64,000 nucleotides of DNA from Streptococcus oralis Uo5 (lineage in GTDB: Bacteria > Bacillota > Bacilli > Lactobacillales > Streptococcaceae), in contig NC_015291.1 in NCBI RefSeq assembly GCF_000253155.1, positions 529,001 through 593,000 of the forward strand. The letters are read 5' to 3'. How positions within the stretch are numbered: position 1 is the first letter of the stretch; each line of letters begins with the position of its first letter. This document shows, piece after piece, positions 20,701 through 28,490 of the stretch. Position numbers and translations under genes: made by a program. The notes below the pieces were generated by a model, which saw nothing but the letters and a program-made list of their open reading frames with translations, had not been told where the DNA came from and searched no databases.

Positions 20701-21171
20701 GGAGACAAGGGTTACCAACAAGGATTTGTCCCATATGTATCTGGCCAATACTCCGGCCAAGCGCTTAAAGAAGGTCATAAGACCTACTCAATCTGGAACA
20801 GAGGAGATGTCGGTGTAATTGGAGATGATCTAATCCTTAAAAACCTCTACGGTAGTCAGTATGAATCATGGAAGGATTTGAAGAAAGCTATGCTAAATGA
20901 GCGATACAACAAGGCTCAAAACTTCCTTCGCCCTATCACCATCGAGTTTGAAGCAGGAAAACTAGATAGCAAACGACAAATTACGATTTCTTCTTATGAG
21001 GAATTGCAAGATTATATGTACTTAGCAGTACTAGCGGATGCCTCAGCTAAGAACATTGATCGTGCCTTATCAGACAGCTCTAAGAGCAGTGTCGCCCAAC
21101 TCAAGTATCGTATTTTCAACGCTTATCTACGTGCCACAGACGACTTCAGACAGTCCATCTTTGAAAGATAA
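14746..21171 (+). CDS. M26 zinc metalloprotease, IgA1 protease/ZmpB type, with G5 and FIVAR repeats
   Basis: A surface protease of about 2141 residues. ATG 14746 is chosen because AAGGA (14731-14735) precedes it and the promoter lies just upstream; ATG 14725/14728 are alternatives. In order: a YSIRK-like signal (RFSLRKVSVGLVSALVG), an N-terminal sortase motif LPATG (about residues 98-102) with hydrophobic segments, four G5-type repeats (about 231-615), FIVAR-like helical repeats (about 628-775), the M26 N-terminal domain from about 878, GLUG-like GGLVG repeats (about 1085-1195), and the peptidase domain with zinc site HEMTH at 1782-1786 and third ligand Glu 20 residues after its second His (GPESFA). 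The substrate (IgA1 or another host protein) cannot be assigned. Confidence 0.93.
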   Translation: MKRNYLGEKHQRFSLRKVSVGLVSALVGVFYLFSGGGSLSNVAASEPTPSVTKQIHYKYVTESELSDQEKQLVVKELPQFAEETDDTYYLIYRPTRQLPATGHSQLISSIAAGAGIVLLVVAIKLGRDDRKKLASFMLLTSLGSQLIAPTSLALTNQMLADYNQELTVQVGETLQSPLTIEGYQYVGYLKSQKEVKPSVDGKKELNHSAPIDTPVQTSNGSQAQEEYRAQKPSDAPVFEQPELKVESKDTSRTEIIPFQVVEVEAADLPQGQTEVIQAGKNGSRTIVTRSYILNGQVIHTEEVSNQVTTEPTSEIRKVGSKVLSPTKPSPEESVSEKPTDAPVNEVPSLNVEEKDVTTTVAEPYTRERVESDSLPVGQIKITQAGQDGVRTIVTRQYMVDGKVERSQELSNEVTTPAVSEIVTVGTGPVSEKPTDAPVNEVPSLEVEEKDVTTTVAEPYTRERVESDSLPVGQTKITQAGQDGVRTIVTRQYMVDGKVERSQEISNEVTTPAVSEIVTFGTAPVSEKPTDAPVNEVPSLNVEEKDVTTTVAEPYPTKEVESADLPLGQREVSQAGQDGVRTIVIRQYLVDGKVENTEEISNTITKEAVPQIIKVGTKPISTNADHAPVEPEKGTLDLEPLHQLVEEADSIQKTHQYFNDTTADQESYKQAVANAQALFETSHASQEQVDSLKKALETAKKNLDGQPVDKKTLGVEFDMKDVTQSTVAYQYADEQAKLRYRRALDQAKLVLDNPFANQALVDQVRTDLEAARQALDGVKRKPTLSLVRVEKEEDKRQVSLSYHLTDATASYQSAKAQLYKGETLIKEVDLVDLAQKLTLDDLDYYTPYTLKTVMKYDLGQGEQTSIEDQRPVQLDYKKVEIKDIDRIELYGKDGSHYRRYLSLSEVPSDLNNYYVRIQSDKFKDMLLPVSKVTDKGNAYSVTVSANQLVEGEGDHYRPDYSFDFPKTPLSQEGIYTSFKALIEAMKSNPTGNFKLGADVSADEIQLEHSATSYVPEEFSGSLTSRVDGKDYTIYNLAKPLFATLKNATIQQLTLKSAAVTGKDSIGTLASNAQNATITDVSVSGSLSGNKHIGGLVGVSQNTKLTNVAFKGSITSTQDGGQEYNIGGLVGNFHGNQSLAQKSQADVSIQVTGRNGDQRVGGLIGRLQNGARLETSYVTGSIQNGGHSGQVGGAIGSTWNNGQVRNVLTSVKVQNGHAMTGDPYPEASVRDSYVLEGTTANRKDERFVRSISEADAQAKRQSFGITSNLTDQESLQQAYQHQTDYSRVRGAQESRKQAYENVEKLLPFYNKDFIVHTANQLAEDDKLNKVALLDVVPMKDETLITDVNSHKGEINRLMLHYADKTIAYLDLTYKGDFANGQIAEYSIADKNLLYTPEVFLSDYQSIKASVLEELKAVTYDSAAVRKVLGIGETASLDDLYLEKAFEQTKAELGQELLKVLSVDKSINTLGPAVADAISQKILQNKEAFMLGLTYLNRWYNVNYGTFNTKDLNAYKFDFFGNQAASTLDTIIALGNSGMGNLRAQNNFNAYRQSLAKEKGKGDLFAYLESLRELFLPHKTNSEWFKENTKAYIVEARSSLPEIQAKQDNADRKSKYTIKVYDRLTQGDWGFKQMVLQLLTLPERDVFIISNMSTIAFGSFGSYRKEGGRVLSGEELHRHVEKLVDQSAEWQRNHYDMWYNILSPNRKDTLFRRVIVTDGFFVYNDKGHQYWAPRNDKTSVAMYNFFGPAGKYHGDNGLGAFANGYEVFYVYDQMLGASGTMVYTHEMTHNSDGSIYFEGHGRREGEGPESFATGMLESVTNVSEKGLVLNSFYQGDKDSTSRYHTYDPVARFSSADALRDYMHGVFDVLNLLDYVEGDIVTGVLTDQQKMKWYRKAENYKFENTSYGKQAHADDRIVPITAEEASKLKSVDALVDHNIIGRRDGWDTASFGRNGYYIVNMFASFYAALDNPTGAPGGLMFRRRAYELLGDKGYQQGFVPYVSGQYSGQALKEGHKTYSIWNRGDVGVIGDDLILKNLYGSQYESWKDLKKAMLNERYNKAQNFLRPITIEFEAGKLDSKRQITISSYEELQDYMYLAVLADASAKNIDRALSDSSKSSVAQLKYRIFNAYLRATDDFRQSIFER
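15440..16600 (+). repeat. Four tandem G5-domain coding repeats
   Basis: Four units of about 270-290 bases, each opening with PTDAPVNEVPSL-like residues and containing a QAGQDGVRTIVTRQY-like strand. Units 2 and 3 are nearly identical at DNA level, which allows unequal recombination and copy-number change. G5 domains in such proteins are thought to bind N-acetylglucosamine-containing polymers. Confidence 0.85.
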
Positions 21172-21193
21172 GCTTTTTGCAAAGATAGACACG

Positions 21194-21225
21194 AAAAAAG
21201 AAGATCCAAGTGATCTTCTTTTTTT
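21194..21225 (+). terminator. Terminator after the first protease gene
   Basis: AAGAAGATC pairs with GATCTTCTT, flanked by A and T runs, so it may work in both directions. A similar stem follows the second protease gene. Confidence 0.9.
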
Positions 21226-21377
21226 AGGTGAATGGCTTGCTTAGTACAAAAACGAATGAATTTACAAACAATCTGATACATGACCTATTTTTTACTCTAA
21301 ATTTCTGGAGAGAAATTGGAAATCATTCACCATCTAGTATACTCATTTTGAAATTTCTTTTGTTTTTCATGAAAATA

Positions 21378-21386
21378 TGGTAAAAT
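21378..21386 (+). promoter_or_regulatory. Extended -10 promoter of the first small membrane gene
   Basis: TGG-TAAAAT within ATATGGTAAAATGATAG. The same block, with one G/A change, occurs at 27603-27611 before the second small membrane gene, so the two promoters are duplicated together with their genes. Confidence 0.6.
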
Positions 21387-21419
21387 GATAGTTGTAAAAA
21401 TTTTTTTAAGGAGATTCAG

Positions 21420-21800
21420 ATGAAAACAAAAGCACTTGCTCGCGTAAATGCGATTTTTGGTCTTATTTCAGGTATCGTCTTGCTGTTGGCACCTCTTGTT
21501 ATGTTTATGATAGCTGTCGGGGCTGCTGCGGCGACGGAGGACTCTGATGCAACAGTTGGTATATTGACGATTTTTTCAATTATTTTGTCATTGGTAAAAA
21601 TTGCTGTCTTGGTTTTAGGAATTGTGTCTATTGTCTATTACAAGGACGATGAACGTGTGACGCCTGCACCCTCTATCTTGTTTATCGTGGGTGGTTCTGT
21701 TGGATTGATCCCATTCTTGGGATGGGTAGGAGGAATTCTGACAATCATTGGTGGATCCCTCTATTTTGGACTTTTGAAAAAGTTCGAGATTCAAGAATAA
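21420..21800 (+). CDS. Four-helix membrane protein paired with M26 protease
   Basis: A 126-residue protein with four predicted transmembrane helices (residues about 8-34, 45-70, 80-96 and 99-117), resembling DUF4064-type proteins. Conserved features are SIVYYKDDER after helix 2 and APSILFIVGG in helix 3. Its paralogue at 27638 shares the same plan (LIYFEEDQQ, LPSILFIIGG) and also follows an M26 protease gene. It has its own promoter and AAGGAG site. Function unknown; a role in export, sortase anchoring or membrane retention of the protease is only inference from position. Confidence 0.75.
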   Translation: MKTKALARVNAIFGLISGIVLLLAPLVMFMIAVGAAAATEDSDATVGILTIFSIILSLVKIAVLVLGIVSIVYYKDDERVTPAPSILFIVGGSVGLIPFLGWVGGILTIIGGSLYFGLLKKFEIQE

Positions 21801-21830
21801 TGACTTTTTGTTAGGATTATTTTGAAATAA

Positions 21831-21855
21831 GAGAAGGCGATTAGCCTTCTTTTTT
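21831..21855 (+). terminator. Terminator after the small membrane gene
   Basis: AGAAGGC pairs with GCCTTCT around GATTA, followed by six T. Confidence 0.85.
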
Positions 21856-21948
21856 GTCATCAAGCAGGGGTAAATTTGACAGGATAAATAAGCTTTAATA
21901 ATCGTAAAATCTAGAGTATTTATTGGAGACAAGGAACTCTTTTTATAG

Positions 21949-21954
21949 TATAAT
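21949..21954 (+). promoter_or_regulatory. -10 box of the second M26 protease gene
   Basis: TATAAT preceded by a possible -35 TTGGAG at 21923-21928; the 20-base spacing is longer than ideal. This leaves a 5' untranslated region of roughly 70 bases before ATG 22033. Confidence 0.45.
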
Positions 21955-22032
21955 GATGAATGTAAATTCCCTATATCAAAATATAATTCTAGTTATTTTC
22001 TTGATAGAAGGTAAAAGTTGAGAGGATTTAGA

Positions 22033-25000
22033 ATGAAAAAGTTTTTTGGAGAGAAGCAGCATCGTTTCTCCTTACGAAAATTAGCAATTGGTCTTGTATC
22101 AGCTTCGATTTCAAGCCTATTTTTTGTGTCCATTGCTAGCAGTGGTACCGTATTTGCTCAAGAAAATGTAGCTGTTCACTACAAATATGTGACGGATACG
22201 GAGTTGAGTGAACAAGAAAAAGACTTGATTGTTAAGGACATTCCTAAAATTGTTGAGGATAGTGAGAGCACCTATTATCTAGTCTACCGTATGGATGAGA
22301 AAGCCCAGCTAGGTCAGTTGCCCAATACAGGTGGGCAGCATAGTCTTACTAGTGTTTTATCAGGTGGAGCCCTAGCTTCAATTGGCCTTCTTATTTTTGT
22401 TGTATCCAAAAAGAAAGGCAAAAAGAAAGCCCTCTTGAATGTGATTTTGCTAACAGGGATGAGCAGTGGTTTGGCTTCTTCAGTTCAGGCTATTGAAAAT
22501 CAACTTTTGCTCCAGTACAATCAGGAATACCAATTATCCCAAGGAGATAGTCTGCCTTTGCCACGCACCCTATCGGGTTATACTTACCTAGGCTATATTA
22601 AGCAAGACAAGGACGCTAGTCTGCAAGAAACTGCTGCTAGAGATCAGAAACTTGACTACACGGTTCAACCTCATTTTCAGACCAATGTAGGTGGGCAAAA
22701 GGCAGTAGATGAGCAGAAAACTCCGTCTCCAACAAGCCCTGCTGACAAGCCAATCCCATCTCAAGATTCATCCAATCCAAAGCCGTCTGGTATTGCTAGT
22801 GTAGATCCTCAGGACGAAGTCTTGGCTGGTCGCGTGAACAAACCAGAGCTCCTATACAAAGACCAAGAGATTGTAACCAAACTAGACTTTTCAGAAGTGG
22901 TTCAGGAAAATCCAGAACTAGCAGAGGGGACCATCCATGTCAAACAAGAAGGTCGTGCTGGGAAGAAGATTGAACTTGTTCGCATTTTCACTGTTGAAAA
23001 CCAAGAAATTTCCCGTGAAGTTCTCTCAACCAAGGTAGAAGAAGCCTTACCACGTATAATAGAAAAAGGGACTAAGAAGGCAGTTGTACCGAGTGAGGCA
23101 CCTCAGTCTGCAAGAAAAGGAGAGCCTGAGACTCAGGCTTCCTTACCAGAATATAAAGGTGAGCAAGCGGGAGCGATTGTAGAGGCTGAGATAGCCGAAA
23201 AACCAGAATATACAGGCACCCAAGCAGGAGCAGTCGTTGAACCTGAGCAAGTATCTCCATTACCTGAGTATCAGGGAACCCAAGCTGGTGCCATCGTTGA
23301 ACCGGAAAAAGTTGAACCAGAGGTTGGGGGCGTCCAGTCTGGAGCAATCGTAGATCCTGAACAGGTGCCACCAACACAAGAGTATACAGGAACTCAAGCG
23401 GGAGCGATTGTAGAACCAGAACAAGTCGCTCCACTACCTGAGTATCAGGGAACACAGGCTGGTGCTATTGTCGAACCTGAGACTCAGTCTTCCCTACCAG
23501 AATATACTGGTGAGCAAGCAGGAGCCGTCGTTGAACCGGAACAAGTCACTCCTCTTCCAGAATATACTGGCAATACCGAGCAAGTAAAACCGGAAGCTCC
23601 GACAGAAAAACCAAAAGAAAAAGATCCAGAAAAAACACTTGAATTAAGAAATGTTTCGGATTTGGAGTTGTATAGTCAGACCAATGGTACTTACAAACAA
23701 CACGTTTCTTTAGACGGTGTCCCAAGTAATCCAGACACTTACTTTGTCAAGGTTAAATCCTCGTCATTTAAAGATGTCTATCTACCAGTCGCTTCAATAA
23801 CGGCTGAAACGAAAGATGGTCAGCCAGTTTATAAAATCACAGCCAAGGCTGAGAAACTCCAGCAAGAGCTAGAAAATAAATATGTTGATAATTTCACCTT
23901 CTACCTAGCTAAGAAGGCTAGAGAGGAAACGACAAACTTCACTTCCTTTAGTAATCTCGTCAAAGCTATCAAGCAGAATCTCTCTGGAATTTATTATTTG
24001 GGAGCTAGCTTGAACGCCAATGAAGTAGAGTTGGGTCCTGATGAAAGATCCTATATCAAAGGCACCTTTACTGGTCAGTTGATCGGTGAAAAAGATGGCA
24101 AGCAGTATGCTATTTACAACTTGAAAAAGCCTCTGTTTGAAACCTTGAGTAGTGCCACAGTAGAAAAATTGAGTCTGAAAAATGTCTCCATTTCAGGGAA
24201 AGATGCTATCGGTTCACTGGCCTATGAAGCTCAGAATGGCACAAAGATTCAGCAAGTTCATATCGATGGTGTTCTGGCTGGTGAACGTGGTATCGGTGGT
24301 TTGCTGGCTAAGGCGGATCAATCAAGAATCACAGAGAGCAGTTTCAAGGGAAGAATTATCAACACTTATGAAACGACTGCTGCTTACAATATCGGTGGTC
24401 TGGTCGGTCATTTGACAGGAAACAGGGCTTTGCTTACCAAGTCAAAAGCGACAGTAGCCATTTCATCTAACACAAATAGTTCAGATCAGACTGTGGGTGG
24501 TCTTGCAGGTCTAGTAGATCAGGATGCACAAATCCAAGATAGCTATGCTGAAGGCGATATTAACAATGCCAAGCACTTTGGTAGAGTAGCGGGAGTAGCA
24601 GGCTATTTGTGGGACCGAACTTCTAATCTAGAAAAGCATGCTGGAAGATTGACCAATGTTCTCAGTGATGTCAATGTAACCAACGGGAATGCCATTACCG
24701 GTTACCACTACAATGGAATGAAGGTGAAGGACACATTCAGTAGCAAGTCCAACAGAGTCTACAATGTCACCTTAGTCAAGGATGAGGTCGTCAGCAAGGA
24801 ATCCTTTGAAGAAAGAGGAACAATGCTAGATGCTTCCCAAATCGAAAGCAAAAAAGTAGCCATCAATCCTCTTACTCTACCAACAGTGGAGCCTCTCTCA
24901 ACAAGTGGCAAAAAAGACAGTGACTTTTCTAAGGTGGCTCATTATCAAGCTAAGCGCGCCTTGGCTTATAAAAATATTGAAAAATTACTACCTTTCTACA

Positions 25001-27486
25001 ACAAGGCAACCATCGTCAAATACGGAAATCTAGTCAATGAGAACAGTCTGTTATATCAAAAAGAACTCTTGTCAGCAGTTATGATGAAGGATAACCAAGT
25101 CATCACAGATATTGTTTCTAACAAACAGACTGCAAACAAACTCTTGCTTCACTACAAGGATCATTCATCTGAGAAGCTCAATCTCAAGTACCAGGCTGAT
25201 TTTGCCAAATTAGCAGAATATAGTCTAGGAGATACTGGCCTTCTCTATACGCCAAACCAATTCTTGTATGACCAAAGCTCTATCATCAAGCAAGTCTTAC
25301 CTGACTTACAAAATGTTGATTACCACTCAGAAGCCATCAGAAAGACGCTCGGTATTTCTCCAAACGTCAAGCAAACTGAGCTCTATCTAGAAGACCAGTT
25401 CGCCAAAACAAAAGAACAACTGGAAGATAGTTTGAAAAAACTCTTGTCAGCAGATGTTGGACTTGCCGGTGATAACCCAGTCACCAAGGGCTATCTTGTA
25501 AATAAAATCAAGCGCAACAAAGAAGCCTTGCTACTTGGTATGGCGTATCTGGAGCGTTGGTACAACTTCAGCTATGGTCAGGTGAATGTCAAAGACCTGG
25601 TTCTGTACCATCTGGACTTCTTTGGTAAGGGGAATACTTCACCACTAGATACTCTGATTGAATTGGGTAAATCTGGCTTTAACAATCTTCTAGCTAAGAA
25701 TAATGTCGATACTTATGGTATCAGTCTTGCCAGTCAACATGGAACGACAGATTTGTTTAGCACGCTGGAACATTACCGAAAAGTCTTTCTACCAGTGAAA
25801 AGCAACAATGACTGGTTTAAATCACAGACCAAGGCTTACATCGTCGAAGAAAAATCCACTATCGAAGAGGTGAAAACAAAGCAAGGACAGGCTGGTAGCA
25901 AGTATTCTATCGGTGTCTATGACCGCATCATTAGTGCCACATGGAAATACCGCAATATGGTCTTGCCTCTCCTAACCTTGCCAGAGAGATCCGTCTTTGT
26001 CATCTCAACTATGTCTAGTCTAGGATTTGGAGCTTATGATCGCTACCGCAATAGCGAGCATAAAGCGGGCAAGGCTCTCAATGACTTTGTTGAAGAAAAT
26101 GCGCGTGAAACAGCCAAACGTCAGCGAGATCACTACGATTATTGGTATCGTATTTTAGATAATGAGGGACGTGAAAAACTCTATCGTACGATTCTCCTTT
26201 ATGATGCCTATAAATTTGGGGATGACACTACATCTGGAAAAGCTACAGTGGAGGCTAAGTTTGATAGCGCCAATCCAGCTATGAAGAACTTCTTTGGACC
26301 AGTTGGCAATAAGGTAGTACACAACCAGCATGGAGCCTACGCAACAGGGGATGGTGTCTACTATATGTCTTACCGTATGCTGGACAAGGATGGAGCCATT
26401 ACTTATACCCATGAAATGACCCATGATTCCGATCAGGATATCTACCTTGGCGGCTATGGTCGAAGAAGTGGCTTGGGACCAGAGTTCTTTGCAAAAGGTT
26501 TATTGCAAGCCCCTGACCAACCAAGTGACGCAACCATTACCATCAACTCCATCTTGAAACACTCAAAATCAGATAGTGCAGAGGGCTCCCGTCTGCAAGT
26601 ATTGGATCCGACAGAGAGATTCCAAAAGGCAGCAGATCTTCAGAACTATGTCCATAACATGTTTGACCTTATCTACATGTTAGAATATCTCGAAGGACAA
26701 TCAATCGTTAACAAGCTAAATGTTTACCAGAAAATGGTGGCTCTCAGAAAAATTGAGAACAAGTATGTGAAAGATCCAGCAGATGGAAATGAGGTTTACG
26801 CCACTAACGTAGTCAAAGAATTGACAGAAGCAGAGGCCCAAAACTTGAATAGTTTTGAAAGTTTGATTGACCACAACATCTTATCAGCTCGTGAGTACCA
26901 GACTGGCGACTATGAACGAAATGGCTACTATACCATTAAACTCTTTGCCCCAATCTTTTCTGCTCTCAGCAGTGAGAAAGGCACGCCAGGGGACCTGATG
27001 GGACGCCGGATCGCTTACGAACTTTTGGCTGCCAAAGGCTTTAAGAATGGAATGGTACCTTATATCTCAAATCAATACGAAGAAATTGCCAAACAAAAAG
27101 GTAAAACCATCAATCTATATGGTAAAGAACGCGGATTGGTGACAGATGATCTTGTATTGGACAAGGTGTTTGAAGGCAAGTATGCATCTTGGGCAGATTT
27201 CAAGAAAGCCATGTACAAAGAACGTGTGGATCAGTTTAAAAACTTGAAACAAGTGACCTTTAAAGATCCGACAAAACCATGGCCAAGCTATGCGACCAAG
27301 ACCATCAATAGTGTGACTGAATTGCAGGCCCTCATGGACCAAGCTGTTCTCAAGGATGCAGAAGGTACGCGTTGGAGTAACTATGATCCAGAAATCGACA
27401 GTGCCGTTCATAAGTTGAAGAGAGCAATCTTTAAGGCTTATCTTGACCAAACAAAAGACTTCAGAACCTCTATTTTTAAGAAATAA
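22033..27486 (+). CDS. M26 zinc metalloprotease, IgA1 protease/ZmpB type, with 20-residue repeats
   Basis: A second surface protease of about 1817 residues. ATG 22033 has AGAGGA at 22021-22026. In order: a YSIRK-like signal (HRFSLRKLAIGLVSAS), N-terminal LPNTG at about 96-100 followed by a helix and KKKGKKK, a single G5-like domain (about 268-350), seven or more 20-residue EYTGTQAGAIVEPEQV-type repeats (about 371-516), the M26 N-terminal domain from about 535, GGLVG repeats (about 755-870), and the peptidase with HEMTH at 1460-1464 plus Glu in GPEFFA. The catalytic half is paralogous to the upstream protease. The repeat type resembles streptococcal IgA1 proteases, but IgA1 specificity is not proven. 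Confidence 0.93.
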   Translation: MKKFFGEKQHRFSLRKLAIGLVSASISSLFFVSIASSGTVFAQENVAVHYKYVTDTELSEQEKDLIVKDIPKIVEDSESTYYLVYRMDEKAQLGQLPNTGGQHSLTSVLSGGALASIGLLIFVVSKKKGKKKALLNVILLTGMSSGLASSVQAIENQLLLQYNQEYQLSQGDSLPLPRTLSGYTYLGYIKQDKDASLQETAARDQKLDYTVQPHFQTNVGGQKAVDEQKTPSPTSPADKPIPSQDSSNPKPSGIASVDPQDEVLAGRVNKPELLYKDQEIVTKLDFSEVVQENPELAEGTIHVKQEGRAGKKIELVRIFTVENQEISREVLSTKVEEALPRIIEKGTKKAVVPSEAPQSARKGEPETQASLPEYKGEQAGAIVEAEIAEKPEYTGTQAGAVVEPEQVSPLPEYQGTQAGAIVEPEKVEPEVGGVQSGAIVDPEQVPPTQEYTGTQAGAIVEPEQVAPLPEYQGTQAGAIVEPETQSSLPEYTGEQAGAVVEPEQVTPLPEYTGNTEQVKPEAPTEKPKEKDPEKTLELRNVSDLELYSQTNGTYKQHVSLDGVPSNPDTYFVKVKSSSFKDVYLPVASITAETKDGQPVYKITAKAEKLQQELENKYVDNFTFYLAKKAREETTNFTSFSNLVKAIKQNLSGIYYLGASLNANEVELGPDERSYIKGTFTGQLIGEKDGKQYAIYNLKKPLFETLSSATVEKLSLKNVSISGKDAIGSLAYEAQNGTKIQQVHIDGVLAGERGIGGLLAKADQSRITESSFKGRIINTYETTAAYNIGGLVGHLTGNRALLTKSKATVAISSNTNSSDQTVGGLAGLVDQDAQIQDSYAEGDINNAKHFGRVAGVAGYLWDRTSNLEKHAGRLTNVLSDVNVTNGNAITGYHYNGMKVKDTFSSKSNRVYNVTLVKDEVVSKESFEERGTMLDASQIESKKVAINPLTLPTVEPLSTSGKKDSDFSKVAHYQAKRALAYKNIEKLLPFYNKATIVKYGNLVNENSLLYQKELLSAVMMKDNQVITDIVSNKQTANKLLLHYKDHSSEKLNLKYQADFAKLAEYSLGDTGLLYTPNQFLYDQSSIIKQVLPDLQNVDYHSEAIRKTLGISPNVKQTELYLEDQFAKTKEQLEDSLKKLLSADVGLAGDNPVTKGYLVNKIKRNKEALLLGMAYLERWYNFSYGQVNVKDLVLYHLDFFGKGNTSPLDTLIELGKSGFNNLLAKNNVDTYGISLASQHGTTDLFSTLEHYRKVFLPVKSNNDWFKSQTKAYIVEEKSTIEEVKTKQGQAGSKYSIGVYDRIISATWKYRNMVLPLLTLPERSVFVISTMSSLGFGAYDRYRNSEHKAGKALNDFVEENARETAKRQRDHYDYWYRILDNEGREKLYRTILLYDAYKFGDDTTSGKATVEAKFDSANPAMKNFFGPVGNKVVHNQHGAYATGDGVYYMSYRMLDKDGAITYTHEMTHDSDQDIYLGGYGRRSGLGPEFFAKGLLQAPDQPSDATITINSILKHSKSDSAEGSRLQVLDPTERFQKAADLQNYVHNMFDLIYMLEYLEGQSIVNKLNVYQKMVALRKIENKYVKDPADGNEVYATNVVKELTEAEAQNLNSFESLIDHNILSAREYQTGDYERNGYYTIKLFAPIFSALSSEKGTPGDLMGRRIAYELLAAKGFKNGMVPYISNQYEEIAKQKGKTINLYGKERGLVTDDLVLDKVFEGKYASWADFKKAMYKERVDQFKNLKQVTFKDPTKPWPSYATKTINSVTELQALMDQAVLKDAEGTRWSNYDPEIDSAVHKLKRAIFKAYLDQTKDFRTSIFKK
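23143..23580 (+). repeat. In-frame 60-bp repeats encoding EYTGTQAGAIVEPE units
   Basis: Seven full units of about 18-20 residues and one partial unit. Most are exactly 60 bases long. One (VGGVQSGAIVDPE) has diverged. Such Pro/Glu-rich spacers extend the catalytic domain from the wall and vary in number between strains by recombination. Confidence 0.85.
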
Positions 27487-27502
27487 GGGTTGGAAAATGA
27501 AA

Positions 27503-27530
27503 AGGGAGGATCGACAGATCTTCTCTTTTT
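27503..27530 (+). terminator. Terminator after the second protease gene
   Basis: GGAGGATC pairs with GATCTTCTC around GACA (with G-U pairs), then five T. It resembles the terminator at 21194-21225. Confidence 0.75.
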
Positions 27531-27602
27531 ATATTCGGCTATCTGGAAGCAGGTAGGCGATTTGTTTGTGACTGAGAAGGTCTTTTGTTTCTGGGGCAAA
27601 TA

Positions 27603-27611
27603 TGGTAGAAT
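27603..27611 (+). promoter_or_regulatory. Extended -10 promoter of the second small membrane gene
   Basis: TGG-TAGAAT, in the same sequence context as 21378-21386. GAAGGAGG follows before ATG 27638. Confidence 0.6.
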
Positions 27612-27637
27612 GATAGCTACGAGAGAAGGAGGTTTTT

Positions 27638-28018
27638 ATGGAGAGAGATAGATTGGTTCGACTCAACTGGAGACTGGGTATGGTGGCAGGAATGACTTTA
27701 CTTTTGGGACCCGTCCTACGATTTTTGCTATCCTATACTGGAGCCCTCGTCTATAAAGATCCTTCAAATATGCTGATCGTCACGGTTGCCTTTTCTTTAC
27801 TCCTGACATTTTTTAAGATTTTGATAATTGCATTAGGAACCTTTATGCTAATCTATTTCGAAGAGGATCAACAACTTCGAATGCTGCCATCTATTTTATT
27901 TATCATTGGTGGCGTGCTGGGCTTTCTTTCAGCGACCGAGTGGATAGGAGGATTTCTAATCATTAAAGGAGCTGTTTCTTTTGCCAAATTTTTGAAAGAA
28001 GTCCGTGGTCTTGGCTGA
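27638..28018 (+). CDS. Four-helix membrane protein, paralogue of the gene at 21420
   Basis: 126 residues, exactly the length of its paralogue. Four hydrophobic segments (about 13-33, 45-70, 84-100 and 103-118); the shared LPSILFIIGG block and an acidic loop (YFEEDQQ) after helix 2 align with the first copy. It directly follows the second M26 protease gene, so the pair forms a repeated protease/membrane-protein module. Function unknown. Confidence 0.72.
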   Translation: MERDRLVRLNWRLGMVAGMTLLLGPVLRFLLSYTGALVYKDPSNMLIVTVAFSLLLTFFKILIIALGTFMLIYFEEDQQLRMLPSILFIIGGVLGFLSATEWIGGFLIIKGAVSFAKFLKEVRGLG

Positions 28019-28029
28019 TAATTTAGTGA

Positions 28030-28055
28030 AACAATCCGTTTGAGGGTTGTTTTTT
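28030..28055 (+). terminator. Terminator closing the second protease module
   Basis: AACAATCC pairs with GGGTTGTT across GTTTGA, followed by a T run. Confidence 0.75.
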
Positions 28056-28072
28056 ATTTAAAGAATTATCTA

Positions 28073-28327
28073 ATGATGCAAAATTCATTTATCAGAGGAT
28101 TAATATTAGCTGCTTATGGTGCATTAACAGTGCTAAGTGCTTTTCAAACTCTACTAGTTTTGCATCTTACTTCTGGTGGAACACATGTTGTCAGTGTGGT
28201 TGTATTTGAAAAAGCTAATCTTGAAAATTGCAAAGAAACAATTGAAGGTCTAATTCATAATCGTTACAATGATACTAATGTAACTAAGAATACTGATCGT
28301 TTAATTGATGCTTTAAATAACAAATAA
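28073..28327 (+). CDS. Small hypothetical protein with N-terminal hydrophobic segment
   Basis: A possible 84-residue protein starting MMQNSFIRGL. Residues about 8-40 are hydrophobic (LILAAYGALTVLSAF, LLVLHLTSGG); the remainder is polar and Asn/Thr-rich (NRYNDTNVTKNTDR). No clear ribosome-binding site is visible and it lies just after a terminator, so it may be a decayed gene or need its own promoter. Not recognised. Confidence 0.35.
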   Translation: MMQNSFIRGLILAAYGALTVLSAFQTLLVLHLTSGGTHVVSVVVFEKANLENCKETIEGLIHNRYNDTNVTKNTDRLIDALNNK

Positions 28328-28490
28328 TTGCAATCGTTTCTTGATTGAATATCGCGAATTAATAATAACTAGATGAGAGGACACTGTTATCTCTTTTTAG
28401 TTGATTTTAACTAGCTTTTTTGTGAAAAATTGTGTAAAATAGAATAGATAAACGAGGGAAACCTCGAAAAATAAAAGGAGAATCCATCTA

